Positions 28,616-37,368 are shown, counted from the stretch's first letter. The stretch is 64,000 nt of DNA from JAWKIJ01 sp041394325 (GCA_041394325.1 JAWKIJ010000001.1:2170001-2234000), one strand, 5' to 3'. The notes: generated by a model not told the origin, from the sequence alone. Program-made: numbers and translations.

Positions 28616-28996
28616 ATGAACGTTCCCAACGAGCTTCGCTACTCGAAGGACCACGAGTGGGTCCGAGCCGACGAGGCGAGGGTCGTCGTCGGTCTCACCG
28701 ACTTCGCCCAGTCCAACCTCGGCGACGTCGTGTTCGTGCAGGCCCCCGACGTCGGATCGACGGTCGCCGCGGGCGATTCGTTCAGCGAGGTCGAGTCCAC
28801 CAAGTCCGTCTCCGACGTCTACGCGCCTGTCTCCGGCGAGGTCGTCGAGGTCAACGATCGACTGGAGGCCGAGCCCGAACTGGTGAACGCCGACTGTTAC
28901 GGCGAGGGTTGGATCTGCGTGATCGCCCTCTCCGATCCGAACGAGCTCGACGCGTTGCTCGACGCGGACGGCTACCGGACCCTCGTCGGCGACTGA
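28616..28996 (+). CDS. gcvH: Glycine cleavage system H protein
   Basis: A 126-residue lipoyl carrier of the glycine cleavage complex, shuttling the aminomethyl group from GcvP to GcvT. The lipoylation lysine is in EVESTKSVSDVYAP, and the start RYSKDHEWVR is typical. Length is normal. It heads the gcvH-garA-merR-DUF151-merR-gcvT run also known around Rv1826-Rv1830 in mycobacteria; gcvP lies at the right edge of this window on the other strand. Confidence 0.95.
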   Translation: MNVPNELRYSKDHEWVRADEARVVVGLTDFAQSNLGDVVFVQAPDVGSTVAAGDSFSEVESTKSVSDVYAPVSGEVVEVNDRLEAEPELVNADCYGEGWICVIALSDPNELDALLDADGYRTLVGD

Positions 28997-29015
28997 AGCC
29001 GGAGGACTGTCGACG

Positions 29016-29441
29016 GTGGGCGGTTCGGAGGGTGCGACCGGGTCGAGCCGCGGCGGGGCCGCGGGCGGTCGCGAGCCGACCGGAGAGCACACGGCCTCGA
29101 TCCCGACGGTCGCGTGGGGCGATGTCGATCACCGCCCCGCGCCGATGCTGGTGGTGATAAGGGGTGCGAACGCCGGCTCGCGATTCGTCATCGAGCGTGA
29201 GCTCACCACGGTCGGGCGGCATCCCGAAAGCGACGTCTTCCTCGACGACGTCACGGTGTCGCGTCGCCACGCGGTGCTTCGCCGTGAGGACGACGGGTTC
29301 GTCGTCGAGGACGTGGGTTCCCTGAACGGGACCTATCTCAACGGCGACCGGGTCAACAGCCGGGCATTGAACGAAGGTGATCAGTTGCAGATCGGAAAGT
29401 TCCGCATGGTGTTCGCGACGGGTGTGTTCCATGGGGACTGA
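29016..29441 (+). CDS. garA: FHA-domain regulator, GarA-like
   Basis: A 141-residue protein: a disordered Gly/Thr-rich N-terminus of about 45 residues, then one FHA domain with RHPESDVFLDDVTVSRRHA and VEDVGSLNGTYLNG, close to mycobacterial GarA. GarA binds and regulates 2-oxoglutarate dehydrogenase and glutamate enzymes and is switched by phosphorylation of an N-terminal ETTS motif. That motif is not seen here; the nearest Thr cluster is HTASIPT. The GTG start has GGAGGA ten nt upstream (29001-29006). The stop overlaps the next gene by 11 nt. Same position relative to gcvH as in mycobacteria. Confidence 0.88.
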   Translation: MGGSEGATGSSRGGAAGGREPTGEHTASIPTVAWGDVDHRPAPMLVVIRGANAGSRFVIERELTTVGRHPESDVFLDDVTVSRRHAVLRREDDGFVVEDVGSLNGTYLNGDRVNSRALNEGDQLQIGKFRMVFATGVFHGD

Positions 29442-30438
29442 CAACGGTGCCTCCGACGGGCTCTCGCACCTGTCGATCGGCGAGGTCCTGACGCTGCTCC
29501 AGGCCGAGTTCCCCGACATCACGATCTCCAAGATCCGCTTCCTCGAGTCGCAGGGTCTGATCGATCCCGAGCGGACCCCGTCGGGATATCGGCGCTTCTA
29601 CGAGGCGGACATCGCCCGGCTGCGATGGGTACTCCGCCAACAGCGGGACCACTTCCTACCGCTCAAGGTGATCAAGCAGAAGTTGGAGACCCCTGGGGCC
29701 GTCGACATCGCCGTGGGGGAGGAGCGGCTTCCCGACCGGTGGTCCGAGCCGATCTGGTCCCGTCCCGACGCGCCCGGCTCCTCGGGCGTCGCGGGCGAGG
29801 AGCCCGCGACCGCGACCGACGGCATCGCGCATGCCGGGTCGGCACGTCCCGGCGAGGCGCCGCGCGGGTCGACCATGGGCGGACACGACGTGTCCGATGC
29901 CGCCCCGGTCCCGTCCGCGGACGACGCGACGGCGGACATGTTCGCACGGCTCGCGGCCACGACCGACCCGTCGCGCCGGCGAGGTCGGGTCGATTCGTCC
30001 GCCGGGGTCTCCGAGGACGGCGACGTCGGCTCGATCGATCAGACCTCCGACACCACCGGACTCCGATTCGCGATCGCCGACGTCGCCGAGGTCACCGGGA
30101 TGTCGGTGGAGCAGATCCACGACATGGTCGAGTACGGATTCGTCGTCCCGGCGACCGTCGGCGGGGAGCTCACCTTCGACGCGAGTGCCGTCGCGGTGGT
30201 CCGCGCCATCGGCGGATTCACCGCGCGGGGCATCGAGCCGCGGCACCTCAAGATGTTCAAGAACGCCGCGTCCCGCGAGGTCGGCTTCTACGAGCAGATG
30301 ATCCTTCCGATGTTGCGGCAGCGCAATCCCAAGGCCCGTCAAGCCGCCGTGTCGACGCTCGCGTCGTTGATGGAGGAGGGCGAGGCGTTGAGCCGAGCAT
30401 TGGTCCGGCACGGCTTGCATCCGCATCTCGACGGCTGA
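29431..30438 (+). CDS. MerR-family regulator, Rv1828-like
   Basis: A 335-residue regulator. The MerR winged helix is at residues ~10-75 (LSIGEVLTLLQAEFPDITIS, FLESQGLIDPERTPSGYRRF). A long Ala/Asp/Ser-rich linker follows (residues ~105-205). A C-terminal helical domain includes ADVAEVTGMSVEQIHDMVEY and EPRHLKMFKNAASREVGFYE. This matches the extended MerR type next to garA in actinobacteria (Rv1828). Effector and targets unknown. The long linker exceeds that of the mycobacterial protein. Confidence 0.86.
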   Translation: MGTDNGASDGLSHLSIGEVLTLLQAEFPDITISKIRFLESQGLIDPERTPSGYRRFYEADIARLRWVLRQQRDHFLPLKVIKQKLETPGAVDIAVGEERLPDRWSEPIWSRPDAPGSSGVAGEEPATATDGIAHAGSARPGEAPRGSTMGGHDVSDAAPVPSADDATADMFARLAATTDPSRRRGRVDSSAGVSEDGDVGSIDQTSDTTGLRFAIADVAEVTGMSVEQIHDMVEYGFVVPATVGGELTFDASAVAVVRAIGGFTARGIEPRHLKMFKNAASREVGFYEQMILPMLRQRNPKARQAAVSTLASLMEEGEALSRALVRHGLHPHLDG

Positions 30439-30448
30439 TCGGGAGGAG

Positions 30449-30454
30449 TAGGGT
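30449..30454 (+). promoter_or_regulatory. -10 element of the DUF151 gene
   Basis: TAGGGT ends 6 nt before ATG 30461. A purine-rich GGGAGGAG lies just upstream of it, so the gene may be read both as part of the longer mRNA with a ribosome site and as a leaderless transcript. Confidence 0.5.
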
Positions 30455-30460
30455 CGCAAC

Positions 30461-30961
30461 ATGATCGAGGTGGAGGTGGACCACGTCACCGTCGACCCCA
30501 CGACCAACACCCCCATGGTGTTGCTGCGCGAGACCAAGGGTCGGGGTCGCGCGATGTCGATCTTCATCGGGCACCCGGAGGCGACGGCGATCGTGTTCGC
30601 GCTCGAGCACATCGAGGCACCCCGGCCGTTGACCCATGACCTCTTGAAGGACGTGCTCGCCACGGTCGGGGTGGAGGTCGAATACGTCCTCGTGAGCGAG
30701 TTGCGCGGCTCGACGTTCTATGCGGAGTTGCACCTTCGGGGTGGCGGCGACAGTTGGTCGGTCTCGTGTCGGCCGTCCGACGCGCTGGCGTTGGCGGTCC
30801 GTGTGCAGTGCACGATCTTCGTCGTCGAGGACGTGATGGACGCGGCCCTGGTCGAGGAGGAGGGCGATTCGCCACCGCGCGGGGGGGAGGACGCCGAGGC
30901 GACCATGGAGGACTTCCGCCAGTTCATCAACACGGTGAACCCCGAGGACTTCGCGTCCTGA
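30461..30961 (+). CDS. DUF151 (bifunctional nuclease-like) protein, Rv1829-like
   Basis: A 166-residue DUF151 protein. The conserved core is visible in MVLLRETKGRGRAMSIFIG, ALEHIEAPRPLTHDLL and SCRPSDALALAVR. The plant homologue is described as a bifunctional nuclease; the bacterial role is not settled. The tail is acidic (VEEEGDSPPRGGEDAEA). Its place between two merR genes after garA is the conserved actinobacterial order. Confidence 0.88.
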   Translation: MIEVEVDHVTVDPTTNTPMVLLRETKGRGRAMSIFIGHPEATAIVFALEHIEAPRPLTHDLLKDVLATVGVEVEYVLVSELRGSTFYAELHLRGGGDSWSVSCRPSDALALAVRVQCTIFVVEDVMDAALVEEEGDSPPRGGEDAEATMEDFRQFINTVNPEDFAS

Positions 30962-31003
30962 ACCGTCGTGTCCACCCGCGATCCACGGGGTCCGACCGTT
31001 GCC

Positions 31004-31050
31004 GGAGAGTAATGGTATTCGCGCGATCCGCGCGAATATCATTGCTCTCC
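31004..31050. repeat. Long imperfect palindrome (22-bp arms) between the DUF151 gene and merR
   Basis: The left arm (31004-31025) and right arm (31029-31050) match at 20 of 22 positions around the 3-base centre ATC. The outer halves are AT-rich (TAATGGTATT/AATATCATTG) and the centre CGCGCG-rich. No T-tract follows. It may be a two-fold operator for a dimeric regulator such as the adjacent MerR protein, or an I-shaped terminator for the upstream genes. Confidence 0.6.
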
Positions 31051-31093
31051 GCGCGAGGGGCCACTACGGTGACACGGCCGTAATTCTTTCGTT

Positions 31094-31120
31094 GGCATTT
31101 GACGTCGACGAGGGAATGCC
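31094..31120. repeat. Spaced inverted repeat upstream of merR
   Basis: GGCATT (31094-31099) and AATGCC (31115-31120) form perfect 6-bp arms 15 bp apart, with TTGACG between that could act as a -35. It lies about 45 nt before the MerR start, a plausible autoregulatory operator. Confidence 0.35.
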
Positions 31121-31163
31121 GAACCCGGCACGGCGTGTTGTGACGACGCGAAGGTGAGCGCGA

Positions 31164-31679
31164 ATGACCGACCTACAGGGCTTCTCCGGACGTCGAGCCG
31201 CCGAGATCGTCGGCATCTCCTACCGCCAGCTCGACTACTGGGCACGGACGGACCTGGTGCGCCCTTCGTTGACCGACGCGGCGGGCAGCGGGAGTCGACG
31301 CCAGTATTCCTACCGCGACCTGCTCGAGTTGAAGGTCATCAAGAGCCTGTTGGACGCGGGGATCAAGCTCGAGCAGGTACGCCAGGTGTTCGGCTACCTC
31401 CGCGACCAGCTCGGCAGTGACGTCGCGAGCGCCAACCTGGTCATCAGGGGCACCACCTCGGTGCTGGTCCGCTCGGGCGAGGAGCTGATCGACGTCCTGC
31501 AAGCCGGCCAGGGGGTGCTCAACGTGTTGCCCCTCGGGGGAGTCAAGGACGAACTCGACGCGAGCATCGTGCACCTTCGTCGTCGGGTCGACCCGCTCAC
31601 GGTCGACACACCGGTCCACGCCGCGGCATCGGACGCGGGGCGGCCGCGCACACCGCTGTGGGTCAGTAGGCGGCGGTGA
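31164..31679 (+). CDS. MerR-family regulator, Rv1830-like
   Basis: A 171-residue MerR-type regulator. The helix-turn-helix region is SGRRAAEIVGISYRQLDYWA, then RRQYSYRDLLELKVIKSLLDAG and LEQVRQVFGYLRDQLG. The C-terminal part lacks metal-binding cysteines. The mycobacterial counterpart is Rv1830. The start is ATG 31164, with AAGGTGAG about 9 nt upstream. The two inverted repeats in the 200-bp upstream gap suggest autoregulation. The stop overlaps the gcvT start (GTGA). Confidence 0.87.
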   Translation: MTDLQGFSGRRAAEIVGISYRQLDYWARTDLVRPSLTDAAGSGSRRQYSYRDLLELKVIKSLLDAGIKLEQVRQVFGYLRDQLGSDVASANLVIRGTTSVLVRSGEELIDVLQAGQGVLNVLPLGGVKDELDASIVHLRRRVDPLTVDTPVHAAASDAGRPRTPLWVSRRR

Positions 31680-32749
31680 CACTCCGGCACTCACCGTTGG
31701 ACGGTGTCCACCGCTCGCTCGGGGCGAAGATGGTGCCCTTCGGCGGCTGGGAGATGCCGCTGCAGTACGACGCCGGCACGCTCGCGGAACACCGGGCCTG
31801 TCGGACCTCCGCCGTCGTGTTCGACGTCAGCCACCTCGGCACCATCCGCGTTCAAGGTCCGGGGCCTTCGGGCGCCTCCAGTTCGCGTTGACCAACGACC
31901 TGGGCAAGGTCGAGCCGGGGCGCTGCCAGTACACGCACTCCCTGCTCGACGACGGTTCGGTCGCGGACGACGTCATCGTGTGGTGGCGCGGTGAGGACTG
32001 CTTCGACGTCATGCCCAACGCGCCGAACACCGATCGGATCCGCGGTGCTCGACGGTGGCGAGGGCGGCGACGAGGATGCCACGGTCATCGACGTGACCCC
32101 GGAGCGGGCGATCCTCGCCGTGCAGGGCCGCGGGCACGGGCCATGATCGAGCCGGTGCTGCCCGACGCGGCAGCCGTGGGCCGCTTCCGGGTGGCCGAGT
32201 TCGAGTTCGACGGGACGACCTGCACCGCGGCCGGGACGGGCTACACGGGCGAGGACGGGGTGGAGTTGGAGGTGCCCGTCGCCGCGGCGGAGGCGGTGTG
32301 GCGTGCGGTGACGTCGATGGGGTCGAACCGGCCGGCCTGGGGGCGCGGGACACCCTGCGGTTGGAGGCCGGGTTGCCCCTGTACGGCAACGAGTTGGGCC
32401 CGGGTGTCACGCCGCTCAACGCGGGCTCGAGTGGGTCGTGTCGTGGTCGAAGGGCGACTTCATCGGTCGGGAGGCCCTGGCCGCACAGAAGGAACTGGGT
32501 GTCAGTCCGTTGCTGCGAGGGCTGTCTGTGGCCGGCAAACGTCCTCCCCGTGCCGAGATGGGGGTCCTGCACGGCGACGCCGTGATCGGCACGATCACCT
32601 CGGGGAACTTCTCGCCGATGCTCGGTCACGGGATCGCGATGGCGTACCTCCACGCCGAGATCACCGTCGGCACGTCGGTGCGGATCGACGCCCGGGGCAG
32701 GCTGCTCGACGCGACGGTGGTCGATCTTCCCTTCCTTCCCAAGGCCTGA
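31676..32749 (+). CDS. gcvT: Glycine cleavage system T protein (aminomethyltransferase), five frame breaks
   Basis: The folate-dependent subunit of glycine cleavage. Pieces in successive frames assemble into a normal 358-residue GcvT: MVPFGGWEMPLQYDAG, FDVSHLGTIRVQGPG, LTNDLGKVEPGRCQY, TPERAILAVQG, AGTGYTGEDGVELEVP, ARDTLRLEAGLPLYGNEL, SWSKGDFIGREAL and GTITSGNFSPMLGHGIAMAY. The breaks are near 31862 (lost G), 32045 (one extra base), 32129 (lost C), 32326 (lost G) and 32435 (lost C). Because every piece is well conserved and the net length is a multiple of three, consensus error is favoured over decay. It is coupled to the upstream merR by GTGA. Confidence 0.88.
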
Positions 32750-32774
32750 AACGCTGAGGGTGTGTGACTCCCGT

Positions 32775-33520
32775 TCAGCGCTGCGGGCGCGCGGCCGCGA
32801 CGAGATGGTCGAACAGGGCCTGGTTCGCCGGGTCGGTGGCGGCGGTCTCCTCGGGGTGCCACTGCACCGCCAACAACCACGACCCGGCGTCCGCTAGCTC
32901 CATCACCTCGACGACACCGTCGGCGGTGCGCCCGGTGACCACGAGGCCCTCACCCACCTCGCCCACGGCCTGATGGTGGTGGCACCGGCCCGCCGGTGAG
33001 GCCGTTCCCATCACCGCTTCGGCCAGGGACCCCGGCGACAGTTCGTAGCGGTTGGTGGCTCCGCCACCGCCGAGCGGGACTCCGTGCTCGCCGACCCCGG
33101 GCGACCCGGTGATGTGCTGGCGCATGGTGCCGCCGAACGCGACGTTGAGCAGTTGCAGACCCCGGCAGATGCACAGCACGGGCAGGCGCGCTGCAGCGCA
33201 CCGCGCAACAGTTCGAGCTCGAGTTCCTCCTGGGCCTCCGGGGCGGGTTTCGTCGTCTCGTGGGGGCCTCGCCGAACCGCGACGGGTCGACGTCGAGCCC
33301 GCCCACCAGGACGAGTCCGTCCGCAGCGTCGAGCACCCGGTCGGCGGAGGCGGTCGCGTCGCCGTCGGGGAAGACGGGCCAGGGCAATCCGCCGGCCCTC
33401 CAAAGCGCGTCGAGATAGTCCGTGATGATCGCGAAGGTCGGCTCGAGCCGGAAGAACGCCGGGCGGGTGACGCTGTGCACCGAGGGCGATCAGCGGTGGA
33501 CGGGTCGTGGGTTCGGTCAT
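32775..33520 (-). CDS. Class I glutamine amidotransferase-like gamma-glutamyl hydrolase (PuuD type), three frame breaks
   Basis: A peptidase C26/PuuD-like protein that removes gamma-glutamyl groups. Pieces in three frames give ALWRAGGLPWPVFPDGD, LVLVGGLDVDPSRFGEAP, ETTKPAPEAQEELELELLRG, then LPVLCICRGLQLLNVAFGG (nucleophile Cys) and LLAVQWHPEETAATDP (catalytic His and Glu). Breaks lie near 33478 (one extra base), 33268 (lost C) and 33187 (one lost base). Repaired length is 248 residues. The ATG is 12 nt after the stop of the glutamine-synthetase-like gene, so the two form an operon, matching the PuuA-PuuD logic of polyamine breakdown. Confidence 0.84.
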
Positions 33521-33531
33521 CGGAATCTCGC

Positions 33532-34902
33532 TCACAACTGCTCGAAGTTGCGGCGCAACTCCCAGTCGGTGACGTGACGGTTGAACGAATCCCACTCCTG
33601 GCGGGCGAGGTGCAGCAGGTGGAAGTGCACGTCCTCGCCGAACGCGGCCAGAGCCACCTCGCTGCGCTCGAAGCGGCCGATGGCGTCGATGAGGGTGTGG
33701 GGGATGCGGGGAAGATCCGCCGTATACCCGTTTCCGTCGAAGGGATCGGGCGGTTCGATCCGGTTGGCGATGCCGTGCAACCCTCCGGCGATCGTCGCGG
33801 CGATCGCAAGGTACGGGTTGCAGTCGGATCCGGGTATCCGGCTCTCCACCCGAAGGCCCTGCCCCGAGCCGACCACGCGGAATCCCAGGGTTCGGTTGTC
33901 GGTACCCCAACCGATGGCGGTGGGTGCCCACGAACCCGGTTGGTAGCGCTTGTAGGAGTTGACGAAGGGCGCCCAGCACAACGCGAAGTCCGCGGCCGTG
34001 TCCAACAGGCCGCCCAACCACCATCGGAAGGTGTCGCTCATCGAGCCGTCCTCGGCCGGCATCGCCGATCGCTCGTCGCCGCTCTCCCCGGGCGTGCCGG
34101 TCCACAACGACGAGTGGATGTGACAGGACGACCCGACCTCGTCCATGTCGTACTTCGCCATGAATGTGAGCGCGCGACCTGCCGCCGCGGCGATCTCCTT
34201 GGCGCCGTTCCGGTAGATCGTGTGGTTGTCGGCCATTCGCAGCGCGTCGGCGTAGCGCAGGTTCAGCTCGTGCTGGCCGCGCCCCGCCTCACCCTTGGAG
34301 TATTCGACGGGGAGCCCCGCGGCGACCATGTCGTTGCGGATCGTGCGGATCAGGTCCTCCTCGGAGGAGGTCGCGAGGATGTGGTAGTCGATGATGTGGT
34401 TGCTGCCGGGTGTCAGGCCCTGGAAGCCCTTGTCGGCGGCCTCGTCCATCGATTCCCGGAAGACGAAGAACTCGAGTTCGGTGCCCACCTTCACCGTGAA
34501 GCCGATCTCGGCGGCCGCACGGATCTGGCGCTGCGCGATCTCGCGTGGCGACACCGGGATCGGTGTGTCGTGGTGGTCGACCAGGTCGCCGATGACCAGT
34601 GCCGTTCGATCCAACCATGGCACCCGGCACAGCGTGGACATGTCCGGACGGCACACGAAGTCGCCGTAGCCGGTCTCCCAGTTGGTGAAGCGGAACCCCG
34701 CCAGCACCTCCATGTCGAGGTCCACCGCCAGGAGGTAGTCGCAGGCCTCGATCGCACCGCCGTTGACCGGCAGTTGGTCGAGGAAGAACGAGCTGACGAC
34801 CCGTTTGCCCATCAGGCGGCCCTGCATGTCGGGGAACACCACCAACACGGTGTCGATCTCGCCCAGTTCGTGTAGTCGGGTCAGTTCGTCGAGCGTGAGC
34901 AT
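33532..34902 (-). CDS. Glutamine synthetase family protein, probable gamma-glutamylamide (polyamine-type) synthetase
   Basis: A 456-residue GlnA-fold ligase. Metal and substrate residues are visible: VGTELEFFVFRE, GEAGRGQHELNLRYADAL, SCHIHSSLW and RVESRIPGSDCNPYLA. The N-terminal domain is LVVFPDMQGRLMGKRV, as in the GlnA3/PuuA-type ligases, not in the housekeeping enzyme. The adenylylation tyrosine segment of true GlnA was not found. I start at ATG 34902 (MLTLDELTRL), which has AGGAG six nt upstream, not at the open upstream frame. With the PuuD-like, SDR and ALDH neighbours it suggests gamma-glutamylation of an amine followed by oxidation; the amine is not identified. Confidence 0.85.
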   Translation of the reverse strand: MLTLDELTRLHELGEIDTVLVVFPDMQGRLMGKRVVSSFFLDQLPVNGGAIEACDYLLAVDLDMEVLAGFRFTNWETGYGDFVCRPDMSTLCRVPWLDRTALVIGDLVDHHDTPIPVSPREIAQRQIRAAAEIGFTVKVGTELEFFVFRESMDEAADKGFQGLTPGSNHIIDYHILATSSEEDLIRTIRNDMVAAGLPVEYSKGEAGRGQHELNLRYADALRMADNHTIYRNGAKEIAAAAGRALTFMAKYDMDEVGSSCHIHSSLWTGTPGESGDERSAMPAEDGSMSDTFRWWLGGLLDTAADFALCWAPFVNSYKRYQPGSWAPTAIGWGTDNRTLGFRVVGSGQGLRVESRIPGSDCNPYLAIAATIAGGLHGIANRIEPPDPFDGNGYTADLPRIPHTLIDAIGRFERSEVALAAFGEDVHFHLLHLARQEWDSFNRHVTDWELRRNFEQL

Positions 34903-34963
34903 GTCGGCTCCTGGGTGAGGCCCCGACCGTCGAGGCAAACGGGTGGCCGGGTGAGCGGTCGGC

Positions 34964-35739
34964 TCACAGGGGAGTGGTGTAGGTGGACGTGATGCCACCG
35001 TCGATCAGCAGCGACTGCCCGGTCATGAACGAACTCTCGTCGGAGGCGAGGAACAGTGCGCCGTTGACCATCTCGTCGGCCTCGCCGAATCGACCCATCG
35101 GGATGTGCACGAGCCGACGCTGCCGCTTCTCGTCGTCCGAAAGGAACTTTGCGAGCAGCGGGGTGAGCACCGGGCCGGGGCACAGGGCGTTGGCCCGGAT
35201 TCCGTCGCGGGCGTAGATCGCCGCGATCTCCCTGGTCATCGCGAGGACGGCCCCCTTGGAGGAGGTGTAGGCGATCTGGGGTGTCGCGGCACCCATGTGG
35301 GCGACGAAGCTCGCGACGTTGACGATTGATCCGCCGCCCGACTCGAGCATCGCGGCGATGCCGTGGCGACAACAGAGGTGGACCCCCTTCACGTTGACGT
35401 CGAAGGTGAGGTCCCAGGTCGCCTCGGAGGTCTCCAACGGCGTGCCGTCGTCGCCGGGCGAGACCCCGGCGTTGTTGTAGAGCACGTCGAGGCGACCCCA
35501 GGTGGACAACGCGGTCGCGACCATCGCCTCGACCTGTTCGTCGCGCCGGACGTCGACCGCGACCGCCACGGCCGCGCCCCGGCGTCGGTGATGGTCTTGG
35601 CGACCGATGTTGCGGCGTCGACGTCGGTGTCTGCGACGACGACCTTCGCGCCCTCTTCGGCGAAGCGGCGACAGGCGATGGCACCCATCCCCGCAGCACC
35701 CCCGGTGATGACGGCGACCTTGTCGGTCAAGCGATCCAT
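34964..35739 (-). CDS. Short-chain dehydrogenase/reductase, one frame break
   Basis: A classical SDR. It starts MDRLTDKVAVITGGAAGMG (cofactor glycine motif), then RLDVLYNNAGVS (NNAG), the active-site Ser in SIVNVASFVAHMG, Tyr and Lys in YTSSKGAV, and ANALCPGPVLTPL. One base is lost near 35577 between ITDAGA and VAVAVDVRRDEQ; the repaired length is 258 residues. It is the first gene of the minus-strand unit with the glutamine-synthetase-like gene and diverges from the ALDH. Substrate unknown. Confidence 0.86.
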
Positions 35740-35828
35740 GTGGCTCCTCGTGGCCCCGAACTCTACGAAACCCGCCCTGTGTCGCGTCGGACCGGCCGGG
35801 CGTCCAATCTAGGAGCTGGACGCACCGG

Positions 35829-35834
35829 TACGAT
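35829..35834 (+). promoter_or_regulatory. -10 element of the ALDH at 35842 (leaderless)
   Basis: TACGAT ends 7 nt before ATG 35842. Confidence 0.6.
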
Positions 35835-35841
35835 CCGCCGC

Positions 35842-37302
35842 ATGGCCAACAGTGCACATGCTCCGGCGCTGCCCGAACACCTCGACCTGATCGTGGGCGG
35901 TCGCTCAGTTCCCTCGCTCGCGGGGGAGGCGATGGACGTCTTCGAGCCGTCCACCGGCGAACGGCTCCTGACCGTTTCCAAAGGGGCACCCGCCGACGTG
36001 GACGCCGCGGTCGCGGCGGCGCTGTCGGAGTTCGAGGACGGACGTTGGCGGCGCGCCAGTGCCACCGACCGTGGCCGGGTCCTGTTGCGGGTCGCGGCGC
36101 TGTTGCGGGAGCGGGCCGAGCAGTTCGCGGTCGCCGAAGCCCGCAACGCCGGGCACCCGATCGGCAACGCACGTTGGGAGGTAGGCGCGGCGGCCGACGT
36201 CTTCGAGTTCTTCGCGGGCGCTGCGAACAAGCACTACGGCCAGGTGATCCCCGTCCAGGATGCGGGCCTCGACGTCGCCCTTCGCGAGCCGGTGGGGGTG
36301 TGCGGCCTCATCGTGCCCTGGAACTTCCCGCTGCTGATCACGACGTGGAAGGTTGCGCCCGCCCTCGCGTGCGGCAACCCGGTGGTCGTCAAACCCGCGT
36401 CGATGACCCCCCTGACCGCCTTGTTGCTGGGCCAGGCGCTGCTCGACGCCGGGGTCGAGCCCGGGGCGGTCTCGATACTGCCGGGACCGGGCTCGACGGT
36501 CGGCAATCGTCTGGCGGGGGACCGTCGGGTCTCGAAGCTGAGCTTCACCGGCGATTCCTCGACCGGAGCGCAGATCCTGCGAACCTCCAGCGACAACATC
36601 ACCCGCCTCTCGCTCGAGCTCGGCGGTAAGTCAGCGTGCATCGTCTTCGGCGACGCGTCGCTCGACCGGGTCGTCGAGGCGACACCGCTGTCGGTGTTCG
36701 ACAACACCGGACAGGACTGCTGCGCCCGGAGTCGGTTCGTGGTGCAACGATCGATCTACGACGAGTTCGTCGAACGCTTCACCGACGCGTCCGCCGAGCT
36801 GGTGGTGGGCGATCCTCTCGACGAAGCGACCCAGCTCGGACCGATGATCTCCGAAGGCCAGCGCGCCACGGCCCTCGACTACGTGGCGATCGGCCGGGCC
36901 GAAGGGGCCAAGGTGACGCTGGAGGGCACCTCGGCCGGTCCCGGGTGGTACCTGGGCCCGACGGTGCTGTCGGGAGTCGACAACTCGATGCGGGTCGCCC
37001 AGGAGGAGATCTTCGGCCCGGTCGCCGCGGTGATCCCCTTCGACGACGAGGACGACGCGGTGCGCATCGCCAACGACTCCCCCTACGGGCTGTCGGGCTC
37101 GCTGTGGACGAACGACCTGGGTCGTGCCATCCGCGTCGCCAGGGCGGTGAGGACGGGTGTGATGTCGGTCAACACGAGTCGGAGCGTCCGGACCGAGGCC
37201 CCCTTCGGCGGTTTCAAGCGGTCGGGGATGGGACGGGAGTTGGGGATGGCGGCGATGGATCACTACACGGAGGTGAAGAACGTCTTCTTCAGCGAGGAGT
37301 GA
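35842..37302 (+). CDS. NAD(P)-dependent aldehyde dehydrogenase (betaine/gamma-aminobutyraldehyde type)
   Basis: A 486-residue ALDH. Active-site features: PWNFPLLITTWKVAPALACG, LSFTGDSSTG, the general base Glu in SLELGGKSACIV and the nucleophilic Cys in NTGQDCCARSRF (two adjacent cysteines). The end carries FGGFKRSGMGRELG. It diverges from the SDR/glutamine-synthetase-like/PuuD-like unit, so it is a good candidate for the aldehyde-oxidising (PuuC-like) step of that pathway; the assignment rests on context. Confidence 0.88.
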   Translation: MANSAHAPALPEHLDLIVGGRSVPSLAGEAMDVFEPSTGERLLTVSKGAPADVDAAVAAALSEFEDGRWRRASATDRGRVLLRVAALLRERAEQFAVAEARNAGHPIGNARWEVGAAADVFEFFAGAANKHYGQVIPVQDAGLDVALREPVGVCGLIVPWNFPLLITTWKVAPALACGNPVVVKPASMTPLTALLLGQALLDAGVEPGAVSILPGPGSTVGNRLAGDRRVSKLSFTGDSSTGAQILRTSSDNITRLSLELGGKSACIVFGDASLDRVVEATPLSVFDNTGQDCCARSRFVVQRSIYDEFVERFTDASAELVVGDPLDEATQLGPMISEGQRATALDYVAIGRAEGAKVTLEGTSAGPGWYLGPTVLSGVDNSMRVAQEEIFGPVAAVIPFDDEDDAVRIANDSPYGLSGSLWTNDLGRAIRVARAVRTGVMSVNTSRSVRTEAPFGGFKRSGMGRELGMAAMDHYTEVKNVFFSEE

Positions 37303-37362
37303 ACGGTCGTTCCCGCCGTCGGCCGGGGGGCGGCTTGTTGGGGTCGGCGTCGGAGCGCTCGG

Positions 37363-37368
37363 TAAGCT
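37363..37368 (+). promoter_or_regulatory. Putative -10 element upstream of the small lipoprotein gene
   Basis: TAAGCT is the only TANNNT in the 141-bp gap before ATG 37444 that I noted. It implies a leader of roughly 70 nt. Confidence 0.35.

Noticed and set aside
28602..28616. A glycine riboswitch before gcvH
   Set aside because: Only 14 bases separate the previous stop from gcvH and they are filled by the -10 box; no aptamer can fit.
31676..32749. Programmed frameshifting in gcvT
   Set aside because: Five breaks of mixed sign with no slippery-site or structure pattern, in a gene that is a single frame elsewhere; sequencing error is simpler.
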